Source: Variovorax sp. RA8
GTDB lineage: Bacteria > Pseudomonadota > Gammaproteobacteria > Burkholderiales > Burkholderiaceae_C
Direction of reading: 5' to 3'
NCBI RefSeq assembly: GCF_901827175.1
Contig: NZ_LR594662.1
Location: 4,092,001 to 4,156,000, forward strand
DNA: 64,000 bases
Of this stretch, positions 28,361 through 36,829 are shown in pieces. The notes under the pieces are model-generated. The model was not told the DNA's origin, did not search any database, and was given only the letters and a program-made list of their open reading frames with translations. How positions within the stretch are numbered: the stretch's first letter is position 1; each line of letters opens with the position of its first letter. A program made the translations under genes and the position numbers.

Positions 28361-30043
28361 ATGACGGCCGAATCCACCTCCAGCACCATTGAAAGCCGGC
28401 GCCACCAGATGTTCCCGACGCTGAGCGTTGCCGATATCGAGCGCGTCCGGCGCTTCGGCACCCTGCGGCGCTACGGGCGCGGCGACTGCCTCTTCCGCGC
28501 CGGCGAGCCCGGGCCGGGCATGTTCGTGGTGCTGAAGGGCATCGTGGCGATCACGCAACGCGACGGGCTGGGCCGCGTGGTGCCCATCGAGCGCCAGGGG
28601 CCCGGCCAGTTCCTGGCCGAGATCGCACAGCTCTCGGGCCGCCCCGCCCTCGTGGACGGTCATGCCGACGAGGATGTCGAAGCCCTGCTGGTCCCGCCCG
28701 AGCACCTGCGCGCACTCATCATCGCGGAAGCCGACCTCGGGGAGCGCCTGGTGCGCGCCATGATCCTGCGCCGTGTTGCGCTGATCGAATCGGGCGCCAG
28801 CGGCCCGGTGCTGATCGGGCCGCCGCAATCGGCTCCCTTGCTTCGGCTGCAGAACTTCCTGGGGCGCAACGGCCACCCCTACCATGTGGTCGACGCCACG
28901 CAGGACGCCGACGCCCAGGCCCTCCTCGAGCAGTACGGCGAGGCCGAGCTCCTGGTGGTCTGCCCCGACGGCTCGGTCGCCTCCAATCCGAGCGAGAACG
29001 CCTTGGCGCTGTGCCTCGGCATGGTCGATTCCGCCGAGCACGACGATTTGTTCGATGTGCTGGTGGTGGGCGCCGGTCCGGCGGGCCTCGCAACTGCCGT
29101 CTACGCAGCCTCCGAAGGCTTGCGCGTGATGACCATCGATTGCCGCTCCTTCGGCGGCCAGGCCGGCGCCAGTGCGCGTATCGAGAACTACCTTGGCTTC
29201 CCGACCGGCATCTCGGGCGGCGCCCTGGCGGGCCGCGCCTTCGTGCAGGCGCAGAAGTTCGGCGTGGAGATGCTGATTCCGGCGCAGGCGCACTCCATGG
29301 ACTGCACCGGTGCCGAAACCCGCGGCGAGATCTCGGTCCGGCTCGCCGACGGCCGGCGGCTGCGCGCGAGGACGGTGGTCATCGCCAGCGGCGCCCGCTA
29401 CCGCCGGCCAGAGGTGCCGCGGCTGGCCGATTTCGAAGGCCGTGGCATCTGGTATTGGGCTTCCGCGCTGGAAGCCAAGCTGTGCGCCAGGCAGGAGGTC
29501 GCCCTGGTCGGCGGCGGCAACTCGGCGGGCCAGGCCGCGGTCTTCCTCTCGCAGCATGTGAGCAAGCTCAACCTGCTGGTGCGCGGCCCATCGCTCGCGG
29601 CGACCATGTCGCGCTACCTGATCGACCGCATCGCGGCCACGCCCAACATCGAGCTGCACCCCTACACCGAGCTGATCCAGCTGCATGGCGACCCCGGTTC
29701 GGGCCTCGACGGCGCCACCTGGCGCGACCGCCAGAGCGGTGCCGAGTACCAGTGCCCGGCCCGCAACATCTTCCTGTTCATCGGCGCCGTGCCGGAGACC
29801 GACTGGCTCGAGGGCTGCGGGGTCGCAGTCGACAAGCATGGCTTCGTGCTCACGGGCGACGCGGCGCGCGGCGGCTTTCCGGCCCGCCCTGCCGCCGCGT
29901 TGGAAACCAGCGTGCCGGGCGTGTTCGCGGTCGGCGACGTGCGCGCGGGCTCGGTCAAGCGCGTGGGTGGCGCCATCGGCGAAGGCGCCGCGGTGGTTGC
30001 GCTGATCCACAAGCACCTGGCACCGAGCGCGGTCGCCGCCTGA
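28361..30043 (+). CDS. cNMP-binding domain fused to thioredoxin reductase-like flavoprotein
   Basis: A two-domain protein of 560 aa. Residues ~15-130 form a cyclic-nucleotide-binding-type beta roll (LFRAGEPGPGMFVVLKG, then GQFLAEIAQLSGRPALVDG like the phosphate-binding cassette). Residues ~230-550 are a thioredoxin reductase-type FAD/NAD(P)H domain: VLVVGAGPAGLATAVYAASEG, GGQAGASARIENYLGFP, VALVGGGNSAGQAAVFL and VFAVGDVRAGSVKRVGGAIGEG (written here as separate motifs). The redox CxxC expected between the two nucleotide folds is absent (ALEAKLCARQE has one Cys). The enzyme may therefore reduce something other than thioredoxin. The start at 28361 has AGGAG nine bases upstream. It is divergent from the OlsB-type gene. 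Confidence 0.85.
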   Translation: MTAESTSSTIESRRHQMFPTLSVADIERVRRFGTLRRYGRGDCLFRAGEPGPGMFVVLKGIVAITQRDGLGRVVPIERQGPGQFLAEIAQLSGRPALVDGHADEDVEALLVPPEHLRALIIAEADLGERLVRAMILRRVALIESGASGPVLIGPPQSAPLLRLQNFLGRNGHPYHVVDATQDADAQALLEQYGEAELLVVCPDGSVASNPSENALALCLGMVDSAEHDDLFDVLVVGAGPAGLATAVYAASEGLRVMTIDCRSFGGQAGASARIENYLGFPTGISGGALAGRAFVQAQKFGVEMLIPAQAHSMDCTGAETRGEISVRLADGRRLRARTVVIASGARYRRPEVPRLADFEGRGIWYWASALEAKLCARQEVALVGGGNSAGQAAVFLSQHVSKLNLLVRGPSLAATMSRYLIDRIAATPNIELHPYTELIQLHGDPGSGLDGATWRDRQSGAEYQCPARNIFLFIGAVPETDWLEGCGVAVDKHGFVLTGDAARGGFPARPAAALETSVPGVFAVGDVRAGSVKRVGGAIGEGAAVVALIHKHLAPSAVAA

Positions 30044-30142
30044 ATGGCGGCACGGCGGCTGCCGGCTTCCGGGAAGCGCCCTGCATGAAAGACCACCGGC
30101 CGCTATGCTGGCCGGCCGTCTTTCATCCGTGGAACCCTTCGC

Positions 30143-30847
30143 ATGTCCCAAGCCCTCATCGACCTCTATTCCTGGCCTACGCCCAACGGCCACAAGATCC
30201 ACATCATGCTGGAGGAGTGCGGCCTGCCCTACCGCGCGCACCCGGTCAACATCGGCAAGGGCGACCAGTTCGAGCCGGGCTTCCTCAAGATCAGCCCCAA
30301 TAACAAGATCCCGGCCCTCACCGACCCCGAGGGCCCGGACGGCAAGCCGATCTCGCTCTTCGAGTCCGGCGCCATCCTGGTCTACCTGGCCGGCAAGACC
30401 GGCCGCTTCATGCCCGAGAGCGACCGGGGGCGCTACGACGTGCTCCAGTGGCTGATGTTCCAGATGGGCAGCGTCGGCCCGATGCTCGGCCAGGCCCATC
30501 ACTTCCGGCTCTACGCGCCCGAGAAGATCCCCTACGCGATCGACCGCTACACCAACGAGGCGAAGCGCCTGTACGGCGTCATCGACAAGCAGCTCGCGAA
30601 CCACGCCTTCATCGCCGGCGACAGCTACACGATCGCCGACATCGCCATCTTCCCCTGGCTGCGCAACTGGGAGGGCCAGGGCATCGCGCTGGCCGACTTC
30701 CCGCACCTGAAGAAGTGGTTCGAAGGCATCGCCGCCCGGCCCGCCGTGCAGCGCGGCGTCAAGGTGCTGGCGGACCTGCGCCAGCCCATCACGGGCGACA
30801 AGGAACGCGAGATCCTGTTCGGCAAGAAGCAATACGAGCGTCGCTGA
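30143..30847 (+). CDS. Glutathione S-transferase family protein (YfcG/YghU-like)
   Basis: A cytoplasmic GST of 234 aa. The N-terminal thioredoxin fold has [18 protein letters not shown] at residues 8-25 and the cis-proline/GSH site NNKIPALTD near 54 and [12 protein letters not shown] near 70. The TPNGHK motif is that of the YfcG/YghU (Nu-class) enzymes, which act as disulfide-bond reductases with glutathione. The all-helical C-terminal domain is complete ([15 protein letters not shown] near 160). It stands alone before tRNA-Pro. Confidence 0.9.
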   Translation: MSQALIDLYSWPTPNGHKIHIMLEECGLPYRAHPVNIGKGDQFEPGFLKISPNNKIPALTDPEGPDGKPISLFESGAILVYLAGKTGRFMPESDRGRYDVLQWLMFQMGSVGPMLGQAHHFRLYAPEKIPYAIDRYTNEAKRLYGVIDKQLANHAFIAGDSYTIADIAIFPWLRNWEGQGIALADFPHLKKWFEGIAARPAVQRGVKVLADLRQPITGDKEREILFGKKQYERR

Positions 30848-30889
30848 GGGCGTGGCGCCGCCCGGCGCAGGCTAGAATCGCAGGCTCGT

Positions 30890-30966
30890 CGGGGTGTAGC
30901 GCAGCCTGGTAGCGCATCTGCTTTGGGAGCAGAGGGTCGAAGGTTCGAATCCTTTCGCCCCGACCA
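30890..30966 (+). tRNA. tRNA-Pro (anticodon TGG)
   Basis: A 77-nt cloverleaf with encoded CCA. Acceptor CGGGGTG pairs with CGCCCCG (one G-U), the D arm is GCGCAGCCTGGTAGCGC, the anticodon loop CTTTGGGA gives TGG, and the T loop is GGTTCGAATCC. A -10 hexamer TAGAAT lies at 30873-30878. A hairpin terminator follows at 30978. Confidence 0.95.
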
Positions 30967-30977
30967 TCAAAAAGTGA

Positions 30978-31015
30978 ATGCCGGTAGCGACTTAGCGTCG
31001 TTACCGGCATTTTGC
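30978..31015 (+). terminator. Intrinsic terminator after tRNA-Pro
   Basis: ATGCCGGTAGCGAC pairs with GTCGTTACCGGCAT (one mismatch region) around a TTAGC loop and is followed by TTTTGCTTT. Confidence 0.85.
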
Positions 31016-31037
31016 TTTCTGGAGATCGGCCCTCCGC

Positions 31038-31235
31038 TCAGGCCTTTCTTGCGCGCTCGATCGTCCGCGAGCTGCGTGGGGCCCGCCTCGCTGGCTTCCT
31101 GGGCCCGAAGAGCCCGGCCGCCGCAGGTGCTGGCGGCTCGAGCACCCGCTCCATGCCGCGAGCGAAGGTCCGGCAGGCCAGATCGAACTCGGCGACCGCC
31201 TGGAGATATTCGCGACGCGCAGCTTTCGTGCTCAT
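31038..31235 (-). CDS. Small hypothetical protein, 65 aa
   Basis: A short basic protein starting MSTKAARREYLQAVAEF, then a Pro/Ala/Arg-rich tail. The start at 31235 is preferred over a longer in-frame form from 31295. No family is recognised. It lies between tRNA-Pro and tRNA-Arg, 56 bp downstream of another tiny minus-strand gene, so the two may share a transcript. Confidence 0.5.
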   Translation of the reverse strand: MSTKAARREYLQAVAEFDLACRTFARGMERVLEPPAPAAAGLFGPRKPARRAPRSSRTIERARKA

Positions 31236-31291
31236 GGCCGGAAGGTACCTCAATTGACGGATCGCCGTGGACCCACTGGCGCCCCCTCTAC

Positions 31292-31492
31292 TCAACTGGC
31301 CGGGAACTGCTCAGGCATCGGCTCCGGCGGCGGCTCCTGCTCGGGCGAGGGCTCCTTCTCGGGCCGCTCGCCGCGACCCAGATCCTCGATCATCTTCTCG
31401 CCGACGGGATCCGGGCCATCGAGGGGGATCGATTCCTCGAAGGCGATTTCCGGTTCCTCGTTGGGCGTCGCTCGGGTGGTGTTGGTACTCAT
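31292..31492 (-). CDS. Small acidic hypothetical protein, 66 aa
   Basis: A short protein, MSTNTTRATPNEEPEIAFEE at the start and a Pro/Glu repeat tail (PEKEPSPEQEPPPEPMPEQ), so probably disordered. GGAG six bases before ATG 31492 supports this start; the longer open frame would run through tRNA-Arg and is rejected. Function unknown. It may be co-transcribed with the next small gene. Confidence 0.5.
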   Translation of the reverse strand: MSTNTTRATPNEEPEIAFEESIPLDGPDPVGEKMIEDLGRGERPEKEPSPEQEPPPEPMPEQFPAS

Positions 31493-31618
31493 ATGGAACT
31501 CCATCTGGAATTGCACCTTGGCGCCCGACGCGGCATGGATGCCTCGGGCAAACTCCTCAGACCCTGTCGGCCGAAGCCGACGCGGTGCCGGCACACCGTA
31601 AAATCGCGCACCTTCCCA

Positions 31619-31695
31619 CTGCCCGTAGCTCAGTTGGATAGAGCATCGGCCTTCTAAGCCGAATGTCGGGGGTTCGATCCCCTCCGGGCAGGCCA
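31619..31695 (+). tRNA. tRNA-Arg (anticodon TCT)
   Basis: A 77-nt cloverleaf with encoded CCA. Acceptor CTGCCCG pairs with CGGGCAG, the D arm is GCTCAGTTGGATAGAGC, the anticodon loop CTTCTAA gives TCT and the T arm is GGGGGTTCGATCCCC. A TAAAAT -10 lies at 31599-31604. The base after the CCA is the broken end of a citE-like gene on the other strand, see the pseudogene at 31696. Confidence 0.95.
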
Positions 31696-31812
31696 ATCTC
31701 GAGGATCACGCAGTCGGCGCCGGCCGGCCTGCAGCGCCTTGGCGAAGCGCTCCGGCCTGGAGGCCGGCACGAACAGGAAGCTGCGCGCACGCGTAACGGC
31801 GGACACGGCCAT
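31696..31812 (-). pseudogene. N-terminal remnant of a CitE/HpcH-type CoA ester lyase, frameshifted and cut at tRNA-Arg
   Basis: The ATG at 31812 follows the CoA-transferase stop by one base, in the position of a coupled next gene. It reads MAVSAVTRARSFLFVPASRP and then ERFAKALQAG, the canonical beginning of HpcH/HpaI-CitE family lyases. After about 30 codons a +1 (or +4) shift in a GGCC/CGGC-rich stretch near 31717-31730 moves the family motif into another frame (AGADCVILEI), and the homology stops exactly at 31696, the first base beyond the tRNA-Arg CCA. About 250 expected residues are missing. What is seen is the homologous start, the frame change and the junction; that recombination at the tRNA removed the rest is inference. 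Confidence 0.75.
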
Positions 31813-31813
31813 C

Positions 31814-32995
31814 TCAGATCGCCCCCGCACTGCGCATCGACACGATCTGCGCCTCGCTGCGGCCCAGTTCGCGCAGGATCGCCTCGCTGTGCTCGCCCAC
31901 GTCCGGTACCGCCCCCATGCGGTAGTCGAAGCTGCTGTGCACGCCCGGGGGCAGCATGGCCTGCAGCACTCCTGCCGGCGATCCGATGGTGCGAAAGCGC
32001 CCGCGGGCCTGGAGCTGAGGGTGTTCCCACAGCTCGCCCACCTCGTTGACCCGCGCATTCGCGATCTGCGCCTCTTCCAGCCGGGCGATGACCTGCTGCG
32101 CGCTCAGCGCGCCGAAGGCCTTCTCGATCAGTGCCCTGAGTTCGGCGCGGTTATGACTGCGCTTGGCATTGGCATCGAAGCGCGGATCGGCCGCCAGGTG
32201 CGGCTGCTGCAGCACCTTTTCGCAGAAGGACTTCCACTCGCGCTCGTTCTGCAGGCCCAGCATCACGGTCTTGCCGTCCCCCGCCATGAAGGGGCCGTAG
32301 GGGAAGATGGTGGCGTGCGAGGCGCCATTGCGAGAGGGCGCGGCCTGCCCCTCGTAGGCGTAGTACATGGGGAAGCCCATCCACTCGCCCATCGCCTCCA
32401 GCATCGACACGTCGATGCGCGAGCCTTTGTCGGTCTGCGCGCGCTGCAGCAGCGCCGCCAGGATGCCGGTGTAGGCATACATGCCCGCGGCGATGTCGGC
32501 GATGGAATTGCCGGCCTTGCAAGGTTCGTCGGGCGTGCCCGTGACCGACAGGAAGCCGGCCTCGCTCTGCACCAGCAGGTCGTAGGCCTTCTTGTCGCGG
32601 TACGGACCGTCGTTGCCGTAGCCCGAGATGTCGCACACGATCAGCCGGGGATGGCGTGCGCTCAGCGCTTCGTAGCCCAGCCCCATGCGCGCGGCGGCGC
32701 CGGGCGCGAGGTTCTGCACCAGCACGTCGGCCTTCGCGATCAGGTCCTTCAGGGCAGCAATCGCCTCCGGCTGCTTCAGGTCAAGCGCGAGGCTCTCCTT
32801 CGAGCGGTTCACCCACACGAAATGCGAGGCCAGGCCCTGGGTTCGATCGTCATAGGCGCGGGCGAAGTCGCCGACGCCGGGGCGCTCCACCTTGATCACT
32901 CGCGCGCCCAGGTCGGCGAGCTGGCGCGTGCAGAACGGGGCGGCGATCGCATGCTCGAGCGATACGACGGTGATGCCGTCGAGGGGCATGGGCAT
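31814..32995 (-). CDS. CaiB/BaiF-type (family III) CoA transferase
   Basis: Moves CoA between carboxylic acids. 393 aa, full family length. The start MPMPLDGITVVSLEHAIAAP is typical, KVERPGVGDFAR follows near residue 35, and the catalytic Asp is in the segment NSIADIAAGMYAYTG near 160. LLVQSEAGFLSVTGTP near 135 is another landmark. The ATG at 32995 is one base after the acyl-CoA dehydrogenase stop. The operon order suggests conversion of a short dicarboxylic or methyl-branched acid to its CoA ester. The following citE-like gene is only a remnant. Confidence 0.92.
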   Translation of the reverse strand: MPMPLDGITVVSLEHAIAAPFCTRQLADLGARVIKVERPGVGDFARAYDDRTQGLASHFVWVNRSKESLALDLKQPEAIAALKDLIAKADVLVQNLAPGAAARMGLGYEALSARHPRLIVCDISGYGNDGPYRDKKAYDLLVQSEAGFLSVTGTPDEPCKAGNSIADIAAGMYAYTGILAALLQRAQTDKGSRIDVSMLEAMGEWMGFPMYYAYEGQAAPSRNGASHATIFPYGPFMAGDGKTVMLGLQNEREWKSFCEKVLQQPHLAADPRFDANAKRSHNRAELRALIEKAFGALSAQQVIARLEEAQIANARVNEVGELWEHPQLQARGRFRTIGSPAGVLQAMLPPGVHSSFDYRMGAVPDVGEHSEAILRELGRSEAQIVSMRSAGAI

Positions 32996-32996
32996 G

Positions 32997-34163
32997 TCAG
33001 AAGCTCCGCGGCAGGCCGAGCACATGCTCGCCGACATGGCTCAGGATCATGTTGGTGGAAATGGGCGCCACCTGGTACAGGCGCGTTTCGCGGAACTTGC
33101 GCTCCACGTCATATTCGCAGGCGAAGCCGAAGCCGCCGTGCGTTTGCAGGCAGGCGTTGGCCGCTTCCCAACTGGCCTTGGCGGCCAGGTATTTGGCCAT
33201 GTTGGCCTCGGTGCCCGCGTTCTGGCGGGCATCGATCTTCTCGCAGGCGCGCCAGCGCATCAGGTTGGCGGCCTCCAGCTCGATAAAGGCCTCGGCCAGC
33301 GGAAACTGGATGCCCTGGTTCTGCCCGATGGGGCGGCCGAACACCTTGCGCTCGCCGGCGTAGTCGCGCGCCTTCTCCAGGAACCAATAGCCGTCGCCGA
33401 TGCATTCGGCCGCAATCAGCGTGCGCTCGGCGTTCAGGCCGTCGAAGATCACCTTCAGGCCCTTGCCTTCGGTGCCCAGCAGCGCGTCCTTGGGCAGCTC
33501 GAGGTTGTCGAAGAACAGCTCGTTGGTCTCGTGATTGACCATGTTCGGGATGGGCCGCACCGTGAGGCCCTTGCCAATGGCCTTGTCCAGCTCGATGACG
33601 AAGCACGACAGGCCGTCGCTCTTCTTCTGCACCTGCTCCAGCGGCATGGTGCGCGCCAGCAGGATCAGCAGGTCGCTGTGCTGCACACGCGAGATCCAGA
33701 CCTTCTGGCCGTTGACGACCCAGCGGCCGTCCTTGCGCACGGCGGTGGTCTTGAGCTTGGTGGTGTCGCTGCCGGTGGTGGGCTCGGTCACGCCCATGGA
33801 CTGCACGCGCAGCTCGCCGGCGGCGATCTTCGGCAGGTAGCGCGCCTTCTGCTGCTCGGTGCCGCTGAACACGATGGTGTTCATCACGTACATCTGGCCG
33901 TGGCACGCGCCGGAGTTGCCGCCCGAGCGGTTGATCTCTTCCATGATGACCGAGGCCTGGGCCATCGACAGGCCGGGGCCGCCGAACTCCTGCGGGATCA
34001 GCGCAGCGAGCCAGCCGGCCTTGGTCAGCGCGTTGACGAATTCCTCGGGGTAGCCGCGCGCCTCGTCGATCTTGCGGTGGTACTCGGCCGGGAACTGGCG
34101 GCACAGGTCGCGCACCGCGTCGCGGATCTCGTGGTGGTTGTTGGAGCTGGTCTTGTCGAGCAT
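32997..34163 (-). CDS. Acyl-CoA dehydrogenase
   Basis: An FAD flavoenzyme of 388 aa introducing a double bond into an acyl-CoA. Landmarks are MGVTEPTTGSDTTKLKT near residue 125 (FAD/substrate loop), the middle beta domain WVVNGQKVWISRVQHSDL near 150, and the C-terminal LQTHGGFGFACEYDVER near 345, where the family has its conserved GG and the FAD-contacting loop. RLYQVAPISTNMI near 370 is typical. It lies between the MaoC-like gene and the CoA transferase and is probably co-transcribed with both. Confidence 0.95.
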   Translation of the reverse strand: MLDKTSSNNHHEIRDAVRDLCRQFPAEYHRKIDEARGYPEEFVNALTKAGWLAALIPQEFGGPGLSMAQASVIMEEINRSGGNSGACHGQMYVMNTIVFSGTEQQKARYLPKIAAGELRVQSMGVTEPTTGSDTTKLKTTAVRKDGRWVVNGQKVWISRVQHSDLLILLARTMPLEQVQKKSDGLSCFVIELDKAIGKGLTVRPIPNMVNHETNELFFDNLELPKDALLGTEGKGLKVIFDGLNAERTLIAAECIGDGYWFLEKARDYAGERKVFGRPIGQNQGIQFPLAEAFIELEAANLMRWRACEKIDARQNAGTEANMAKYLAAKASWEAANACLQTHGGFGFACEYDVERKFRETRLYQVAPISTNMILSHVGEHVLGLPRSF

Positions 34164-34187
34164 GGTCGTGAGGAGATGAAGAGGGTT

Positions 34188-35066
34188 TCAGCGGATCCTG
34201 GCCGTGGCCTGCATGGTGAGCCAGCCTTCGTGGTCGCGCGCCCACAGCTGGATGGTCCTGCCGTCTTCCGACGGCTGGCCGTGCACGCTGAAGGGATGCG
34301 GGTCGATAGTGGGTCGCACGGCCTTGAATGAGAAGTCCGTCACCACGGCCTCCGGTGCATGGCGGCGCAGCAGGTCCAACAGCAGCGTGGCGATCAGCGG
34401 CCCGTGGACCACCAGGCCGGCATAGCCTTCCTCCGCCGTAGCGTAGGGACGGTCGTAGTGGATGCGGTGGCCGTTGAAGGTGAGCGCGGAGTAGCGGAAC
34501 AGCAGCACCGGATCGGGCACGATCTCGCGCGACCAGGCCGCTTCGGCCGGCGCTGGCGTGGGCGGCGGGGACGTGTCGCCGGGGCGGGCCGGCGCGCGGT
34601 AGACGATGTCTTGCTCCTCGCTGATGCACAGCGTCTCGCCGCGACGGATCTCATGCTGCACCAGCGCGAACACCAGGTCGCCGGTGCGGCCGGCTTTGTG
34701 CGTCACCGAAGCGATGCGCGAGACGCGCTGCACCGCATCGCCCACCCGCAGCGGCGCGCGCCACTGCAGACGCCCGCCCGCCCACATCCGTCGTGGCAGC
34801 GGCACCGGCGGCAGGAAGCCGCCCAAGCGCGGATGGCCGTCAGCGCCCAGCTCATGCTGCGGCGCACGCGGCAGGAAGTACAGCCAGTGCCACAGCGGCG
34901 GCAGCGCGTTGCCGGTCGCATCGTCCTCGCAATCGAGCGCCGCCGCCAGGCCGCGGATGGGCGCGGCGGTGATGCTGTCGTCCAGCGTTTCGCTGCGGCC
35001 TTCCCAGGTCCTCAGGTGGGCGAGCACCTCGGGCGTGATACGGGGACTCACGGAATCGTTCTGCAT
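34188..35066 (-). CDS. MaoC/FAS1-like dehydratase (mesaconyl-C4-CoA hydratase type)
   Basis: A hot-dog fold hydratase of 292 aa. WHWLYFLPRAPQHELGADGH near residue 60 and RRMWAGGRLQW near 95 are typical of the mesaconyl-C4-CoA hydratase/HTD2-like group; the C-terminal hot-dog has FRYSALTFNGHRIHYD near 200 with the catalytic His. Together with a CoA transferase and a (lost) CitE-type lyase it resembles pathways for mesaconate, itaconate or other C5 dicarboxylates; this is inference. The start MQNDSVSPRITPE at 35066 is chosen over 35129. Divergent from the LysR gene. Confidence 0.8.
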   Translation of the reverse strand: MQNDSVSPRITPEVLAHLRTWEGRSETLDDSITAAPIRGLAAALDCEDDATGNALPPLWHWLYFLPRAPQHELGADGHPRLGGFLPPVPLPRRMWAGGRLQWRAPLRVGDAVQRVSRIASVTHKAGRTGDLVFALVQHEIRRGETLCISEEQDIVYRAPARPGDTSPPPTPAPAEAAWSREIVPDPVLLFRYSALTFNGHRIHYDRPYATAEEGYAGLVVHGPLIATLLLDLLRRHAPEAVVTDFSFKAVRPTIDPHPFSVHGQPSEDGRTIQLWARDHEGWLTMQATARIR

Positions 35067-35156
35067 GCCGCTATCGTCCCTGCTCTCACCCGCCAGCACA
35101 ATGCGCAAGTTCGAGACGGAGCCTTCCAAATTTCAGAAGGCTGCTCTAATCGGCCG

Positions 35157-36116
35157 ATGGACTTCGACCCACTGGACCTCCGTCTTTTCCAGTCGATCGC
35201 GCAGCTGTCGAACATCACGCGCGCCGCCGAGGCACAGCATCTGTCCCTGCCGGCGGCAAGCGCGCGCGTACGAGCACTGGAGGAGCACGCCGGCGTTCCC
35301 CTGTTCCAGCGCGAGGCGCGCGGCGTGCGGCTGACGCCGGCGGGCGAGGCCTTTCTCCACCACGCGCGCGGCATCCTGGGGCAGACCGAGCAGCTACGGC
35401 TGGACATGCGCGAGTACGCCCGCGGCCTGCGCGGCCACGTGCGCATCCATGCCAACACGACGGCGGTGACGGACATCCTGCCGGTCGTGCTGCCCGACTT
35501 CCTGCGGACCAACCCCAAAGTGAACGTGGAGCTGCAGGAGCGGCAGAACCCGGAGATCGCGCAGGCCGTGCTGGATGCACGGGCCGATGTGGGTATCGTC
35601 TCGATGCGCATGGAGACTCCGGGCCTGCGCGCCATCCACTTCAGCACCGACCGCCTGGTGCTGGTGGTGCCGAAGGGGCACCGGCTGGCCCGCCGCAAGC
35701 GCGTCTCACTGGCTGCCACGCTGGACGAATCACACGTGGGCATGCATGCCGGCAGCACGCTGCGCGAGCACCTGTCGCAGGTCACGGCGCTGATGGGCCG
35801 CTCGCTGCACTTCCGCGTGGAGCTGGCCAGCTTCGACGCGATGTGCCGGATGGTGGCGGCCGGCGTAGGCATCAGCGTGATCCCCGAAATCAGCGCGCGC
35901 CGCAACCTGGCGACGCTGCCCATCGTGCAGGTGGAGCTGTCCGACGACTGGCGCGTGCGCGACCGCTACGTGCTGGTGCGCGCCGGCGAGGCACTGCCTG
36001 CCTATGCCGACGCGCTGATCGCCGCGCTGCTGCGCTACGGCGCGAATGCGCGGCAGGCCAACTCACCCGACAGGAGCGGCAATCCCGCTGGCAGGGGGAA
36101 GGTCTTTCGGACTTAG
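35157..36116 (+). CDS. LysR-family transcriptional regulator
   Basis: A regulator of 319 aa. The N-terminal winged helix-turn-helix (DLRLFQSIAQLSNITRAAEA, then LSLPAASARVRALEEHAG) is followed by a periplasmic-binding-like effector domain from residue ~90. It is divergent from the MaoC/acyl-CoA dehydrogenase/CoA transferase operon with a 90-bp gap, the classical position for control of that operon. The gap contains TTCCAAATTTCAGAAGG; I see no clear T-N11-A pair I would defend. The effector is probably a CoA-pathway intermediate or the free acid. Confidence 0.93.
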   Translation: MDFDPLDLRLFQSIAQLSNITRAAEAQHLSLPAASARVRALEEHAGVPLFQREARGVRLTPAGEAFLHHARGILGQTEQLRLDMREYARGLRGHVRIHANTTAVTDILPVVLPDFLRTNPKVNVELQERQNPEIAQAVLDARADVGIVSMRMETPGLRAIHFSTDRLVLVVPKGHRLARRKRVSLAATLDESHVGMHAGSTLREHLSQVTALMGRSLHFRVELASFDAMCRMVAAGVGISVIPEISARRNLATLPIVQVELSDDWRVRDRYVLVRAGEALPAYADALIAALLRYGANARQANSPDRSGNPAGRGKVFRT

Positions 36117-36283
36117 CGATCCACCCCGGACTACGGAACTCGCGGCGAACTTCTCCAGCTGAAACGCAAGCGATGGGTGCCGGTGCTGCCTGGTCGAAAT
36201 CCACCCCGCGAAGGCCTTGCGCCTGCACGCGAACGAGCCGGCTGCCGACCGGCAAGGCGGCTTCGGTATGCATGATCGGCGCC

Positions 36284-36829
36284 ATGTCCGACCTCGCCGC
36301 CCTCTTCTCCTTCGACTTCCCCGCATGGGAGATGATGCTCCGGGGCACCATGATCTACTGGGCACTGCTCATCGTCTTCCGCTTCGTGCTCCGACGGGAC
36401 GTCGGATCGATGGGCATGGCCGATCTGCTGTTCGTGGTGCTGGTGGCCGATGCGGCCAGCAACGCGATGCAGGGCGACTACAAGACCATCAGCGATGGCC
36501 TGGTGTTGCTCTCGACCCTGGTCGGCTGGAATTTCCTTCTCGACTGGCTGAGCTATCGGTTCGACATCGTCTCGCGCCTGCTGGAGCCGCCGCCGGAGAT
36601 CCTCGTGCGGCGCGGCAGGCCGGTGCGCCGGATCCTGCGGCGCCAGAAGATCACGCTCGACGAGCTCGCCGGCAAGCTGCGCGAGCAGGGCGTGGAGCGC
36701 ATCGAGGATGTCCGCGTGGCGCGGCTCGAGAGCGACGGCCAGCTCAGCGTGTTCAAGTATGGGCAGCGCGACGACGACGCAGCGAAGGCGACGCAACACC
36801 GCAGCGCGCGGCCCGGCGACACTCACTGA
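36284..36829 (+). CDS. DUF421-family membrane protein
   Basis: A membrane protein of 181 aa with about three hydrophobic helices (MIYWALLIVFRFVLR, MADLLFVVLVADAASNAM, DGLVLLSTLVGWNFLLDWL) followed by a C-terminal soluble domain (LLEPPPEILVRRGRPVRR, then ITLDELAGKLREQGVERIED) typical of DUF421/YetF. Function is unknown in the family. An ATG at 36272 would add four residues. The stop TGA is directly followed by the GTG start of the DUF4010 gene. Confidence 0.85.
   Translation: MSDLAALFSFDFPAWEMMLRGTMIYWALLIVFRFVLRRDVGSMGMADLLFVVLVADAASNAMQGDYKTISDGLVLLSTLVGWNFLLDWLSYRFDIVSRLLEPPPEILVRRGRPVRRILRRQKITLDELAGKLREQGVERIEDVRVARLESDGQLSVFKYGQRDDDAAKATQHRSARPGDTH

Noticed and set aside
28007..30832. 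A 941-residue minus-strand open frame opposite the flavoprotein and GST
   Set aside because: Both plus-strand genes under it have clear domain motifs; the minus frame has none and runs over three unrelated genes.
31292..31696. A 134-residue frame reading through tRNA-Arg on the minus strand
   Set aside because: It includes tRNA sequence; a shorter start at 31492 with a good ribosome-binding site explains the real coding part.
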